A stretch of 64,000 nt of DNA, from assembly GCF_932294415.1 (NCBI RefSeq), contig NC_065543.1:47455777-47519776 (forward strand). The letters are read 5' to 3'. Source of the DNA: Quercus robur. Its lineage: Eukaryota > Streptophyta > Magnoliopsida > Fagales > Fagaceae. Shown here piece after piece: positions 9,458 through 20,984 of this stretch (positions within the stretch are counted from its first letter, which is position 1; each line of letters begins with the position of its first letter). The translations under genes and the position numbers were made by a program. The notes beneath the pieces were generated by a model. That model was given only the letters and a program-made list of their open reading frames with translations, was not told the origin of the DNA and did no database searches.

Positions 9458-10492
9458 GCTACCAGTAAAGTTGTTCTCCCGCAACTGTAAAACCTCGAGC
9501 GCCGGCAGGTCTCCGATACAGTCCGGAATAGCTCCATGAAGCTTGTTGCGAAACAAGTTCAACAGCGTCATCTTCTTCAGCTGAGCAAACGAGGATGGAA
9601 TTTCACCCGTGAGCATGTTGATCGACAAGTCCATTAATTTCAAGCTCGCCAAATTCCCAAGCTCCACCGTCAAAGACCCCGAAAGCGCATTCACTTGCAA
9701 AAACAGAGTGTGGAGCTTCTGTAGCTTCCCAATCTCCGGTGGTATCTTTCCGGTTAACCCACAGTTTGCGGCGTCGATACGAACAAGCTCCGACAGGTTT
9801 CCGATCTCGGCGGGAATGTCTCCCTCGTAGGCATTGTATCCAAGGTAAAGCTCACGCAGGGTCGTCAAGTTTCCGATCTCGGCAGGTATAGTTCCGTTTA
9901 GTTCGTTGCCGGAAACGGCCAAATACTCAAGAAACTGCCATTTTCCGTACTGGGTCGGGATCTGACCGGTGAAATAGTTTCCGCCGAGATGCAAGTGGCG
10001 GAGGTTAGGCATTTCAACGACAGTCAGAGGCAACTCACCGGTCATGTAGTTGTTGTAGAGATCGAGGACTTGGAGGTTCTTGAGGGAAGCGAGTTGGGTT
10101 GGGAAAGTGCCGTTGAAAATGTTGTTGGAGAGGTTGAGGTAGCGGAGAGCCGAGAGAGAAGAGAGCTGCGGAGGAATGGGGCCGGAGAGTCGGTTAGAGG
10201 CGACGGTGAGGTTCGAAACGAAGCGGAGGTGGGCGAGGTCAGGGGAGAGAGTGCCGGAGAGGTTGAGACCGGAGAGGTCAAGAGATGTCACGTGACGGTG
10301 AGTGGTGTCGCTGCACGTGACGCCCCTCCACGTGCAGTGGTTGGTGGTGGCGTTCCATGATGAAAGGGCCGATTGTGGGTCGTCTATGAGGGACTTTGCC
10401 GAGAGAAGTGCTTTGTATTCTGGGATGTGGGCTGAGTGAGTTGTGTGGATTTGGAGGTGGAGGTGGAGGAGTAGCAAGAGGAGGAGCTGCAT
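9458..10492 (-). pseudogene. BAM/CLV1-like LRR receptor kinase, N-terminal part only
   Basis: From the ATG at 10492 (followed by a Leu/His-rich signal peptide) 345 residues are open. They contain the LRR N-terminal cap with CTWRGVTC and about 11 LRRs of the LRR-XI subclass. The closest match by eye is the BAM1-3/CLV1 group: LRELYLGYNAYEGDIPAEIGN and LHTLFLQVNALSGSL are its hallmarks. Such proteins are about 1000 residues and end in a membrane helix and kinase, sensing CLE peptides in meristems and anthers. Here the frame stops being LRR after ENNFTGS, exactly where the gypsy LTR begins, and then runs into LTR sequence. A Mutator-like element also sits about 160 bp upstream of the ATG. The rest of the gene may lie beyond the window start. 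Confidence 0.85.
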
Positions 10493-10653
10493 TTTTTTTT
10501 GGATTGGGATGGGGGTAGATGGAGAGCGGCTGTGGTGGGAGTGAAGAGTTTCAGTGGGACTAATGAGAAGGGTTGAAACTTTGTACTTTGAAGGTAGTGT
10601 GATTTTATTCTTCAATCTTTATTTAAAATACTAAAAAAGTAACTCATATTATT
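10493..10653 (-). promoter_or_regulatory. Leader/promoter remnant of the BAM-like gene
   Basis: 160 bp between the BAM-like ATG and the Mutator-like element. The frame remains open upstream to 10615, but the residues there are not signal-peptide-like. No clear TATA box is seen. The last 9 bp (CATATTATT, 10645-10653) are the target duplication of the transposon. Confidence 0.5.
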
Positions 10654-11722
10654 GAGTCTTTTGACTAAATATTACAAAAAAACAAAGTTTGTTGTTGTTA
10701 TAGACATTATTCAAAGTTATTTAGCAAAATGAGGATAAAGACTTGCCGAAATTATAAGAAAAAGTATGAGAGAGAAGAAAGCTGAGTGATGTGATTGGAA
10801 GGGAGAAAAAATGAATTTCAATAATGATATTACTGAAATTCATCCCACTGCCCAAGCTCTGCCCGTGAAGTACCCTAGCGGGAGTGCCCAAATGATTTAC
10901 CAATTGTGGCAATCAAGTTGCCGAAATTGTAGGGAATTGAGGAGAGAGAAAATATGAATTGTGGCAACCAAGTTGCCGAAAATGGGAGGGAAAAAAAAAA
11001 GTGGTTGCCGAAATCTGGGAAGCAATTAAAATAAAAAAAAATGCTACGTTCACAATATTTTTACAATATTTTCACAACAAGTCACAGGTGATTAGTTGTT
11101 ATTAGTTCAAATTTGAATTTAACAATGATATTACTTTTTAACAACTAGTAACAATTTGCTATTTAGGATTTGTTTTAAAAATATTGTAAAAATGGTGTGC
11201 ACATATCATTTCTCCAAAAAAAAAAAAAAAAAAGTGGCAATTAATTTATGGCAATGGCATTGCCGAAATAGAGGGGAAAAAGAAATTGTGGAACGGATTT
11301 GTGGCAATGGCATTGCCGAAATAGAGGGAAAAAAAATTGTGGGAATGAATTTTGGCAATGGCATTGCCGAAATAGGAGGGAAAAAAAATTTTGTTGCAAT
11401 TGGTTTGTGGCAATGGTATTGCTGAAATAGAGAGGAAAAAAATTTGTGGGAATGAATTTGTGGCAATGGCATTGTTGAAATAGGAGGGGAGAAAAAAAAA
11501 TTGTTGCAATTGGTTTGTGACAATGGCTTTGCCAAAATAGGAGGAAAAAGAAAAAAAAATAATTGATTTTTGGTAATGGCATTGCCGAAATAGGAAATTG
11601 GAGAAGAGAGAGAGAGAGAGCTGTCTGAATAAAAAAAATATATAGTACACAGATTCTTATTCTTCAGTAGTTTTTTTGACCTGTTTTGTGTGTATGTCAT
11701 GTTCCTTCCTTTTGTATTGTAA
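10654..11722 (+). repeat. Left terminal inverted repeat of the MULE
   Basis: Matches 18518-17380 in inverse orientation throughout: the outer 100 bp, the GGCAAN5TTGCC motifs, an AATTTGAATTTAA-containing block (11100-11200), an array of palindromic repeats (11246-11590), a GA run and the inner edge near TTTTGTATTGTAAG. The two arms have diverged by substitutions and small indels. Confidence 0.85.
11246..11592. repeat. Palindromic tandem repeats in left TIR (7 copies, about 54 bp)
   Basis: GGCAATGGCATTGCC, a near-perfect palindrome, recurs at about 11251, 11303, 11354, 11409, 11462, 11519 and 11573, each followed by GAAATAG and an A-rich spacer. The right TIR (17510-17905) holds the corresponding inverted array. 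Candidate subterminal transposase-binding sites. Confidence 0.85.
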
Positions 11723-12240
11723 GTGAAGAGTCAATCAACCAATCACCTTAACTCCTCGTCTGATTCTTATTTTCTACTTGGAATATATTCATTGATCATT
11801 CCCAATAAAACCACTATTCATATCACGCCTAAATCTATCTCAGAGATTCTTTTTTGTCTTTTTATTTCTCCTCTTTGTAATAAAAGGCAAGTACCCTTGT
11901 CTTTTTATTTCTCCTCGCATGCTGAAGAATTGCATCTCCTCACAAAGTTACATCCTCCGATTGTTCAGTTACTCTTTTGCCTTGCTTCAGTGTACACAAC
12001 TAAGTATTGTAAATTTTTTGTTAATGTAAGTTTTTTTTTGCTTTACTTATTAATTTATAGCTCTAGAAATTAACAGATTTATTATTATTGTATAAACATA
12101 TGCTTTGTAAATATTAGAAGCTAATACATTGTAAAATATTATGTATTGTTGTAGTTAATATTATTTGTATGCCTGTGATTATGATTATTGTTGTTGTCAT
12201 TCAAATTTTAGATTAATGAATTATTTTTTATGGTTATCTA

Positions 12241-12304
<64 letters not shown>

Positions 12305-12472
12305 TGCAAGTATCACTCTATAATTCTCACTCTTTCAGTTGGTATCACAATTATGGTAAGCATCTCAACTCTCTAATTAAATTTATGTATGTGTTTTGTT
12401 AATTTTGAAATTATTTAATATTATTTATTGTTATTATTAGTATATGACCACAGAAATTGTAATAAATTGTAT
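11723..12472. other. AT-rich interior of the MULE, no gene
   Basis: Between the left TIR and the transposase 3' end I see only AT-rich sequence and the (GT)n run at 12244-12301. It probably includes the transposase 3' UTR. Confidence 0.5.
12244..12301. repeat. (GT)n microsatellite
   Basis: An uninterrupted run of about 28 GT dinucleotides. Confidence 0.97.
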
Positions 12473-15003
12473 TATTTTGATCTTTTTATAATCAATTTTA
12501 CTTTGTTATTATCAATTATTACATCTATTACCGGGAAATTAGGCTTATTCCAATGTACACTGTCTAGAACCATGCAAAATCTAGGTGCATAACAAGCAAC
12601 TTGTTCTTCCAAATGATAGCAACAGTCGATATATTGCATTGCAGAGATGCCTTGATATTTACACATGACAATGACATGTGAGCACGAAATCTTATAAACC
12701 TGCCATTTTTTACAACTACAAGTGCTCTGCTTCAAATTTACCTCATAACGATGATTACCCCTATATGCAGAGTTAGGGTTTATTGATGTTCTGACTTCAA
12801 ATAGACCATCTTCATGACTAAACACAGTAACTGAATGCTTTGGTGCCTTTTTTTTCCCATTTATTGAATTTATTCTTTGCAAAGGCCGTAATGAGTTCAC
12901 CGGCAGTAACCTTTGCGCATGCCTTAGTATACCGATTGGCAAAGTAGGCTACACAATGGTAGAATGTAAGTTCAACTAACGCAATTATGGACATATTTCT
13001 AGCACTCTTTAGAATTCCGTTGAAGCTTTCAGACAAGTTTGTGGTCATTGCCCCATAACGATGTCCACCCTTGTGTGCTAACTTCCACTTTTCCACCGGT
13101 ATTTCCATTAAATACTTCTCACCATCTGCACTTAATTGAGTAATTCTATCCCTAGTTATTTGATACTTTCGTAACTAATTCTCCATGCTTGCCCATATTA
13201 CCATAGCATTTAAGTTTTTATTCCCAATTTGTTGATTGAAATTGATAGCCACATGGCGAAGGCAAAAACGATGATACCAATATGTCGATTGACATATAGT
13301 CTGTATCGCTGCCATTATACCAGGGTGACGATTAGATATGATACATAACCCTTCCCGATTAGTGACATTAATCTGAATACAACGCAAAAACCAATACCAG
13401 CTATCATCAGTTTCCTTCTCCACAGTGGCAAAGGCAAGTGGAAAAAGTCTGTTGTCACCATCCCACGTTGATGCAATCAATAATGTACCTTTGTACTTAC
13501 CATATAGGAAAGTTCCATCTATATTAATCATTGGCCTACAATGTTGAAAACCTTCAATTGATGGACCAAAAGCCCAGAACACTCTCTCGAATATCGCACA
13601 GCCTGGCATAGTAGCAAATATTGTTCTCCAAACAACCCCGCTGCCCGGGTTTGAATCAGTCAAAGCTTTCAACCATTTTGGCAATAATTGGTAAGATTTG
13701 TCCCAATCACCAAACGCTTTACCAATTGCTTTTTCTTTTACCTCCCACACCTTAAAATAAGAAGGTTGGTATTGGTACTTATTGTAAAGAGTCTGTTGAA
13801 GTGAAAAAATCTTTATGGTTGGATCATTTTTGACAACATCCCTCAACTCTTTCTCAATAACATGGGTGTCTAATTGCTCATGATCTTGTGTGAACATGGA
13901 CTCGATACATGTGTGTGAACCATTGTATTTCCTAACCTCAAATAACCCATGTGTAGCCCGGAAGCATGCTCGAAGACGCCAAGAATGATGTTTGCACCTT
14001 ACAAACCAACATGCTGGATCTAACGCTCTTACACAAAATGTTTGGTTCCTTTTGATGTGATAGTGTTTAATAGCCGCTTGTAGTTCATCCTTATCGACAA
14101 AAGCAAGCCCACATAAAACTCTTGGGTAGGGTCCTAAATACTCTAAGTGGGCTTTTTGAATGGTGGGGTTGGATCAATCATATTATCTCACGTGTTCTAT
14201 GAAAAGCTTAATTATGAAGGTTGATGGAATGTCATTGCTGGACTGCTTTCATGATTAGGTTCATTGAGAGGCTCCTGTTCATCTCCAACATCATCAAGGA
14301 CCTCATCGTCATCAAGTTGGTCATTACTATCCATGGCCCACATCCTTTCTGATAATGTATGGACCGCATTTTCAGTAGTAGTAGCTATGCGGTATATCAT
14401 TGGGATCATTAGTAGCTCTCTGAGAGTGGCAGTTTGGTCATACTAAGTTTCAAACTCAAAACAAGTAGTCTCTTGTGTGACATGCTCAGTTGGATTATCA
14501 TAGTCAGCATCACTGGTGTTCATTGGCCAATAAGAAACATGTTGGTCTTCAATTGCAACATGGGTATATGGAGCATGATGGTCAACACCACTAATGTTGA
14601 TTGGGGAATGAGTCGCATCTTTAGAATAATGACCAGTATGAGTGGCATATGGATCATGGAAGTGCCCGCCATGTGAATAACTAAATGATGCATTCGGTCC
14701 TTTGTTGACATATCGAATGGAAGAAACATTTCGGTGGCTTCTTATGGGCTCTACACCCACGTATAACTCTGCACCCACAAATCCATATTGGCGGTCTAAC
14801 ATATCGAATATTGAATTGACACCATTATCATCTTCTACCAAAACTTGCTGGTAAGTTACAGGATGTGGATGACATTGAAAAGGAACTCTATACCAAATAG
14901 TTAGTTTTGAATCTTTTTTGTTTATATGAAGCGTGGATGCTACTCCATCACAGAGATCTTCAAATGTAACACCCCGGCTTAATGGATCATAGAAGGAGGT
15001 GGC
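12473..15003 (-). pseudogene. MuDR-type MULE transposase, decayed
   Basis: Parts in order on the minus strand: N-terminal block (15003-14446: YDPLSRGVTFEDLCDGV, KLTIWYRVPFQ); an acidic linker to 14212; the MuDR DNA-binding zinc domain (about 14150-13900: KDELQAAIKHYHIKRNQTFC, WRLRACFRATHG); the DDE domain (13897-13175: first Asp in INIDGTFLYGKY, CxxH in CLRHVAINFN); and the SWIM zinc finger (12750-12640: CSCKKWQVYKISCSHVI). Damage: an in-frame TAG at 14443-14445, a frame change near 14200, TAG at 13175-13177, and a frameshift in an A-run near 12850. The usual ISDRHxGI block reads ISNRHPGI, so the second catalytic Asp is Asn. It would cut and paste the element; this copy cannot be active. Confidence 0.9.
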
Positions 15004-15766
15004 CCTTCGTAATAAACCCCATTTTCGCCATGTTTAATTATTCCGCCAGAATGGATGAGAAAAATGAACAACTTTTCTGCCATCTACACTAAAACATTAT
15101 AATCGTATTAATATATTAACACTAAACAATCATTACAATGCAATACAAGAAGGTAATCCACTAAAAATGTTCAATGTTTAAATAGTTAGAGCTAAGAGAA
15201 TTCTATTAAAGATGATTGGTTCACTGATAATTTATTACTGTCCATCATAGTAGTTAAAATTATTTTTTGTTTCCCTTTTCTTAAGTAACTAGGCAAAACA
15301 TTATGTTGGAGCATTTTAATATTAAATAATTAAAATGAATAAATGTTACAACATAAATGTAAAGATGTGGAAGTGAATATAGAAGATGAGGAGTTAGTGA
15401 AAATGTTTAATCCCACATTGAAAAGAAGAGAGACTATTTTATTCTTTTTAATTGTGGTGATTAATGGGCTAACACGAATTGTCTTAGATATTGGACTAGA
15501 TACGTGCGCAAGGGGGAGGTGAAGGGTGGAGGTAGTTAATTATTTTATGTAACTCTTCATTTTGCTTCTTCTAAAACAAGACAGATTATATAATATTCTC
15601 ATGCATCCATACAATAATTATCAAACAAATATCTAATATCGTACAATTTTCTTTATTATTATTATACCTAAAACTTAGATATTAGGGTTTATGAGCATGT
15701 ACTAACCTTTTTTTTTTTTGGTTTTCTTATAGCATACGTGTATATTATAGGCTAACAAACTAAGTA
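15004..15766. other. MULE interior upstream of the transposase
   Basis: Probably the transposase 5' region (minus strand reads upward from here). No second gene such as a mudrB-like frame is seen. The sequence is AT-rich with only short frames. Confidence 0.4.
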
Positions 15767-16520
15767 TTTCTTTAAGGAAATATATGTCAATTTTGAAAAA
15801 TATTTTTGCTATATGAAATTTTAGGCAAGAATTCATGGACAAATAATTCAAAACATATCATACAAATCAGTTCATGTTGCAAAACACATAATACAAAAAC
15901 AAGATTTGCATGAACAAATAATTTAACAAAAACAAGATTTTCATGCTTAGCTATGCCCCTAAAACATATCAACATGAATATTATAAAAAGAAAAGTAACT
16001 ACTTAAGAGATGTAACTCACCTTGTAAGAGATAAAGAACAAATAGATATTTGCAAGTGTTGTTACTTATAGTTGTTTGTAGAATGTATGGCACACATGAA
16101 TTGAAAATGGTTGGTAGAATTATAAGGGAAATAAGAGTGGAGAAGAATGTTGATGGAATTTCTTTAAGGAAATATATGTCAATTTTGAAATATATTTTTG
16201 CTATATGAAATTTTAGGCAAGAATTCATGGACAAATAATTTAAAACATATCATATAAATCAGTTCATGTTGTAAAACACATAATACAAAAACAAGATTTT
16301 CATGCTTAGCTATGCCCTTAAAACATATCAACATGAATATTATAAAAAGAAAAGTAACTACTTAAGAGATATAACGCACCTTGTCAGAGATAAAGAACGG
16401 ATAGATATTTGCAAGTGTTGTTACTTATAGTTGTTTGTAGAATCTATGGCATGCATGAATTGAAAATGATTGGTAGAATTATGAGGGGAATAAGAGTGGA
16501 GAAGAATGTTGATGGAATTT
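15767..16520. repeat. Direct tandem duplication inside the MULE (2 x about 360-390 bp)
   Basis: The block starting TTTCTTTAAGGAAATATATG at about 15767 recurs at about 16159, followed by the same order of motifs (GGCAAGAATTCATGGACAAA, AACACATAATACAAAAACAA, AGAGATAAAGAAC). The second copy lacks a short internal stretch. Short minus-strand frames across it are not convincing genes. Confidence 0.85.
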
Positions 16521-16754
16521 ATAGGGGAAAAAGAGTAGAAAATAAGAATCATGGAAATTTTAATAACATTAGTGCTGTTTAAATAGGATACAAGTTTCAT
16601 ATCAGTTAAATTCTTAGATTTTAAACTGTATAATTAGATACGCAATTGACCAAATATAACACAACACAGATGAGACACTTTAATACAAATAAATTACTTA
16701 ACTATAAACATATATTCACTGCAAAGAATCTCTGCAAAAATCTCAAATTTTTTT

Positions 16755-17335
16755 TTTGGTTTACAGTGTGCACATCAATCATTTTTTTTTTCCGTATTGT
16801 TAGAATCTATGTACCTTTTTTTGTTTCGTTTTTTTTTTTTTTACAATGTGCACATCAATCATTTTTTTCTTCTGTATTGTAAGAATCTATGTACTTTTTT
16901 TTTTTTTTTTTGTTTACAGCGTGCACATAAGAATCTATGTACTTTTTCTACTTTGTTTTGTTTATAGCGTGCACATCAATCATTTTTTTTCTTCCGTATT
17001 GTAAGAATCTATGTACTTTCATTGTTTACAGTGTGCACATCTATCATTTTTTTCTTCCGTATTGTAAGAATCTATATACTTTCTTTATTTTTTATTTTTT
17101 TTATTTACAGTGAGCACATCAATCATTTTTTTCTTTCCTATTGTAAGAATCTATATACTTTCTTTGTTTTTTTGTTTACAGCGTCCACATCAATCATTTT
17201 TTTTCTTCTGTAAGAATCTATGTATATATATATATATATATTTTTTGTTCACAGCATGCACATTATTAATTTTTTTTCTTCCATTTCGTATTATAAGAAT
17301 CTATGTACTTTTTTTAGAATAAGAATCAATGTACT
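16755..17335. repeat. Tandem repeat of about 60-80 bp next to right TIR
   Basis: About eight copies of a unit with GTGCACATCAATCATTTTTT, then CCGTATTGTAAGAATCTATG and a T-rich spacer. A (TA)n run interrupts near 17224. It abuts the inner edge of the right TIR. Confidence 0.85.
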
Positions 17336-17379
17336 CATTGTACTTGAATCTATCATTATTTGTTTCATAGGGTACTTTT

Positions 17380-18518
17380 ACAATACGAAATGAAATAACA
17401 TGTCATACACACAAACCAAATTGCTTCGGTCAAAAAAATATTGAAGAATAACAATATGCATACTTTTTTTTAAAATTTTTTATTTAGACAACTCTCTCTC
17501 TTTCCTCTATTTTGGTAATGCCATTGCCATAAACCAATTGCGACAATTTTTTTTTCTCGTATTTCAGTAATGCCATTGCCACAAATCAATTGCCACCTTT
17601 TTTTTTTTTTTCCCCTTCTATTTCGGCAATGCTATTGCCACAAACCAATTGCAACAATTTTCTTTTCCTCCTATTTCGGCAATGCCATTGCCACAAATCA
17701 ATTGCCACTTTTTTTTTCCCCTTCCATTTCAGCAATGCCATTGCCATAAACCAATTGCAACAAATTTTTTTCCCCTCCTATTTCGGCAAAGCCATTGCCA
17801 CAAATTCATTCTCACAAGCTTTTTTTCCCTCTATTTCGGCAATATCATTACCACAAACCAATTGCAACAATTTTTTTCCCCTCTATTTTGGCAATGCCAT
17901 TGCCACTTTTTTTTCTTTTTTTTTTTTAAGAAATGATATGTGCACATCATTTTTACAATATTTTTACAACAAATCCTAAATGGCAGGTTGTTACTAGTTG
18001 TTATTATTTGAATTAAAAAAGTAATCTCAGTGTTAAATTCAAATTTGAACTAATAATAATCACCTGTGATTTGTTATGAAAATATTGTAAAAATGTTGTA
18101 AAAATATTGTGGACATAACATTTTTTTTTTATTCCTCCCCAGATTTCGGCAACCATTTTTTTTCCTCCCATTTTCGGCAACTTGGTCGCCACAATTCATA
18201 TTTTCTCTCTCCTCAATTCCCTACAATTTTGGCAACTTGGTTGCCACAATTGGTAATCATTCGGGCACTCCCACTAGGGCACTTCACGGGCAGAGGTTGG
18301 GCAGTGGAATGAATTTCGGTAATATTATTACCAAAATTCATTTTTTTTCCTCCCTCCCAATCACATCACTCAACTTTCTTCTCTCTCATACTATTTCTTA
18401 TAATTTGGGCAACGGTGTTGCCAAAATTCAGTCTCTCTCCTCATATTGCTAAATAACTTTGAACAGTGCCTATAACAACAATAAACTCCGTTTTTTGCAA
18501 TATTTAGCCAAAAGACTC
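17380..18518 (-). repeat. Right terminal inverted repeat of the MULE
   Basis: Inverted counterpart of 10654-11722. The palindromic array (GGCAATGCCATTGCC-type) runs from about 17510 to 17905 with 7-8 copies, then the block with AAATTCAAATTTGAAC, then the GGCAAC...TTGCC motifs and the outer end CCAAAAGACTC. Confidence 0.85.
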
Positions 18519-18527
18519 CGTATTATT

Positions 18528-19033
18528 AGTATTATTGATTAGATATTATTCTTTATTTATTATATGCTAGTAGCAAGTGGAAATATATAGGTCATATTCA
18601 GCCAAAAAAACAAAAAGTAGATATGTCATAGGGCGGGTTTTTCAATTCTTTTCTTTTTTTTTGGGAGGGGGGGGGGGGGGGGGGGGGATACATAGCAATA
18701 TGATTTTTTAAAAAAAATTAAAGTAGTTAGGTCCTAGCTTTAAATTTTAATCATGAAGAGATGCATTGGGGGTGGGGAGGTACTTACAAATTACGACTTA
18801 CGAGTAGAGAGAGAGAGAGAGAGAGTTATGCTTGAAATCTTGAAGGTTATTCATTTATTATTTTTATTTTTGATGTATGTTTACTGTTCTTTAACTAGGG
18901 CAGGAAGGTTCCAATAAAAAATTTTTAAAAATAAATAAATAAAGGATGCAGTATGCAGATTCAGGAAGGGAATAAATAAAAAGGTAAGAAAGCAAAAAGG
19001 AAATTTTCGAATATGCATCTCTCATTAGCCCAA
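18528..19033. other. Gene-free AT-rich stretch with poly(G) and (GA)n
   Basis: No coding sequence seen. It contains a G run of about 24 (18664-18687) and a GA microsatellite (18806-18825). Confidence 0.6.
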
Positions 19034-19717
19034 GTAGGGATGACAATTTTTCCCTGCTCCGATTAACCCACCCCTCCCTACTTCGCCCCACATGGATTTT
19101 CCCCGCCCCGCAAAGATGGTGGGGCGAGGATAGGGTAAGCTTTTAGCCCCGTACCATGGGACGGGGCGGGGATGGGTTTAGACTTTTTAGACGCACCCCG
19201 CCCCACCCCTTCCCGTCCCCACTCCCTCTCGCATTGTTAAGGGTTATAATTATAAATTTTTCATACCCTAAAACCCTACTATTTAAACAAACATATTAAT
19301 ATTAGCTTATTTTATTTTACCCAATGTGGTTCTCTGCCTTTATTTTGTTATGTGTTATACTATGAGATTTTTATTATTATTATTAATGATTGTCTTGTTA
19401 AACACTTGGATATATTATTCAATTTTTTTCTAAAAATTGATTTGATTTGATGGGATAAATTTAGTTGTAATTTCAAGTATATTTTTATTAATGAAGTAAG
19501 TTTCATTAAAAAAATTATACTAGTTGTAGGGAAAATTAACAAAAAATAGAATTTTACGGAGTGGGGTGGGGCTTCGCGGGCCCTAAAAGGTGGAGATGGG
19601 GCAAGAAAATTTTCTCCATCATGCGAGGTGGAGTGGGGATAGGGTAAGACAAAATCTTGCGAGGTAGGGGCAAAGACCCCATCCTTCGAACCCGCCCCAC
19701 CTCATTACCATCCCTAC
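19034..19717. mobile_element. GC-armed inverted-repeat element (hAT-like, non-autonomous)
   Basis: Ends GTAGGGATGACAAT (19034) and ATTACCATCCCTAC (19717) are imperfect inverted repeats. The arms (19060-19230 and 19555-19700) are rich in CCCCGCCCC/GGGGCGGGG, while the 320-bp core is AT-rich with no gene. The layout resembles non-autonomous hAT elements common in dicots. I found no 8-bp target duplication, so the superfamily is a guess. Confidence 0.55.
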
Positions 19718-20980
19718 AATTCGCAACTGGTTTTAGATGTTTGACTAAAATACAAAACCCACCCCCTATGTTTCACCATAATTCATTTCAATACTCTAAT
19801 TTTGCTTTTGTTCAATTTAGTTCTCTAAGTTTTAAAAGTATTCAATTAAGACCTTAGTTAGTATTCCATTAAACTATCTGTTAACTCTCATTAAAATTGC
19901 ATTTTTTTTTGGTCTTTCACAATATTTAATTAATAACATTATTATTTTATTATTTCTTTTGAAAAAGAAGATAGAATTTTATATATAAAAGTAAGAAAAG
20001 ACTGAACAAAGAGGCCTAAACCCAACAACTACAAATTGATAGGTGATACCACAAGGTCACACTATGAAATCTCAATCCATTCCCCTAGTGCCAATAAGAG
20101 TTTGGAGCTATTATTAGAAGATACTAGTCAATAATCCAAGAACTTGAAAGTGATCTTGTTTGAAAATTGAATTGTAAAGAAATATACTTTTGAATTAGTG
20201 AATGTAATTTCTACAATGATAGAGACTGAATAGGCCTACATCCTTGTTATTTCGTTTAACTTGCTAATAACTACCTAAACAATTTGAGTTTTAGTCAGTC
20301 AGTGCTTTAATTTTCTACATTGAGGTGATTGTTGAAGAACACCGATTCAAGCACATTCATATTTTGATTAGACCTTTATTTTTTTTTTGCAATAGATGTT
20401 GAAACATTAATTCTATGAAGTAAAGATAGTTGCATACTAGAGAACGAATATGCGTGAAAGACTTAAAAGGAAAACGCAAGACTAGACTTAGCATTTGACG
20501 CATGAATTTTATGTTAGGACCCTATTTCCACATTAACATGATATGGATTGATTGGAGCTATATCATTTGCATTGCCTTGCTAAAAGCAACCAATGCATTA
20601 TTGAAGGTATCTACTAAAATATCTAAATTTCCACATTCACATGAACTGGTGTACTTTTTAAAACTTTGATGGAGACATGCCGTTTAGCGTACTCAAATTG
20701 CATTTTCAAGTCTCAAGTAATAATTCATGAACAAGGATGATTGAATCTCAACAAAAATGTTTTAGAATTAGAAAACCCCTCTAAAAAGTTTGTTTCATGC
20801 CATTGATTTCAGTGTTAAAATTGAACTAACCCAATCTAGCAAGTGTATCAATAAATAAATAAATTTTAACTTGTAACTTCAAGTGAGATTAAAATGTGGG
20901 TAGAGGTATAGGTGTAAGCAATTTTTTTTTTTTAAGGAAATATTGGTAGTTGTGTTTGTGAACAGTTAAAAGTCTTAAGT
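19718..20980. other. Gene-free AT-rich stretch
   Basis: No open frame of note, no repeat family recognised and no RNA gene seen between the inverted-repeat element and the satellite array. Confidence 0.5.
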
Positions 20981-20984
20981 TTAA

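Larger units (their letters stand above)
10654..18518 (-). mobile_element. Complete Mutator-like element (MULE), 7.9 kb
   Basis: The ends GAGTCTTTTGACTAAATATT (10654) and its inverted form ending CCAAAAGACTC (18518) are flanked by a 9-bp target duplication, CATATTATT / CGTATTATT (10645-10653 and 18519-18527, one mismatch). A 9-bp TSD, about 1.1-kb terminal inverted repeats and an internal MULE transposase on the minus strand define the superfamily. The transposase has stops, shifts and a lost catalytic Asp, so this copy can no longer move by itself. Confidence 0.9.

Noticed and set aside
11206-11700. Phe/Pro/Cys-rich minus-strand proteins of 110-160 residues
   Set aside because: Translation of the palindromic repeats of the MULE left TIR; the inverted counterpart at 17590-17979 gives the same kind of product.
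12818-13108. Separate small gene next to the MULE transposase
   Set aside because: It is the continuation of the transposase after an in-frame TAG, followed by a frameshift into the SWIM-finger part.
16646-17322. Membrane-protein-like frames rich in Phe and Ile
   Set aside because: Produced by T-rich tandem repeats near the right MULE TIR.
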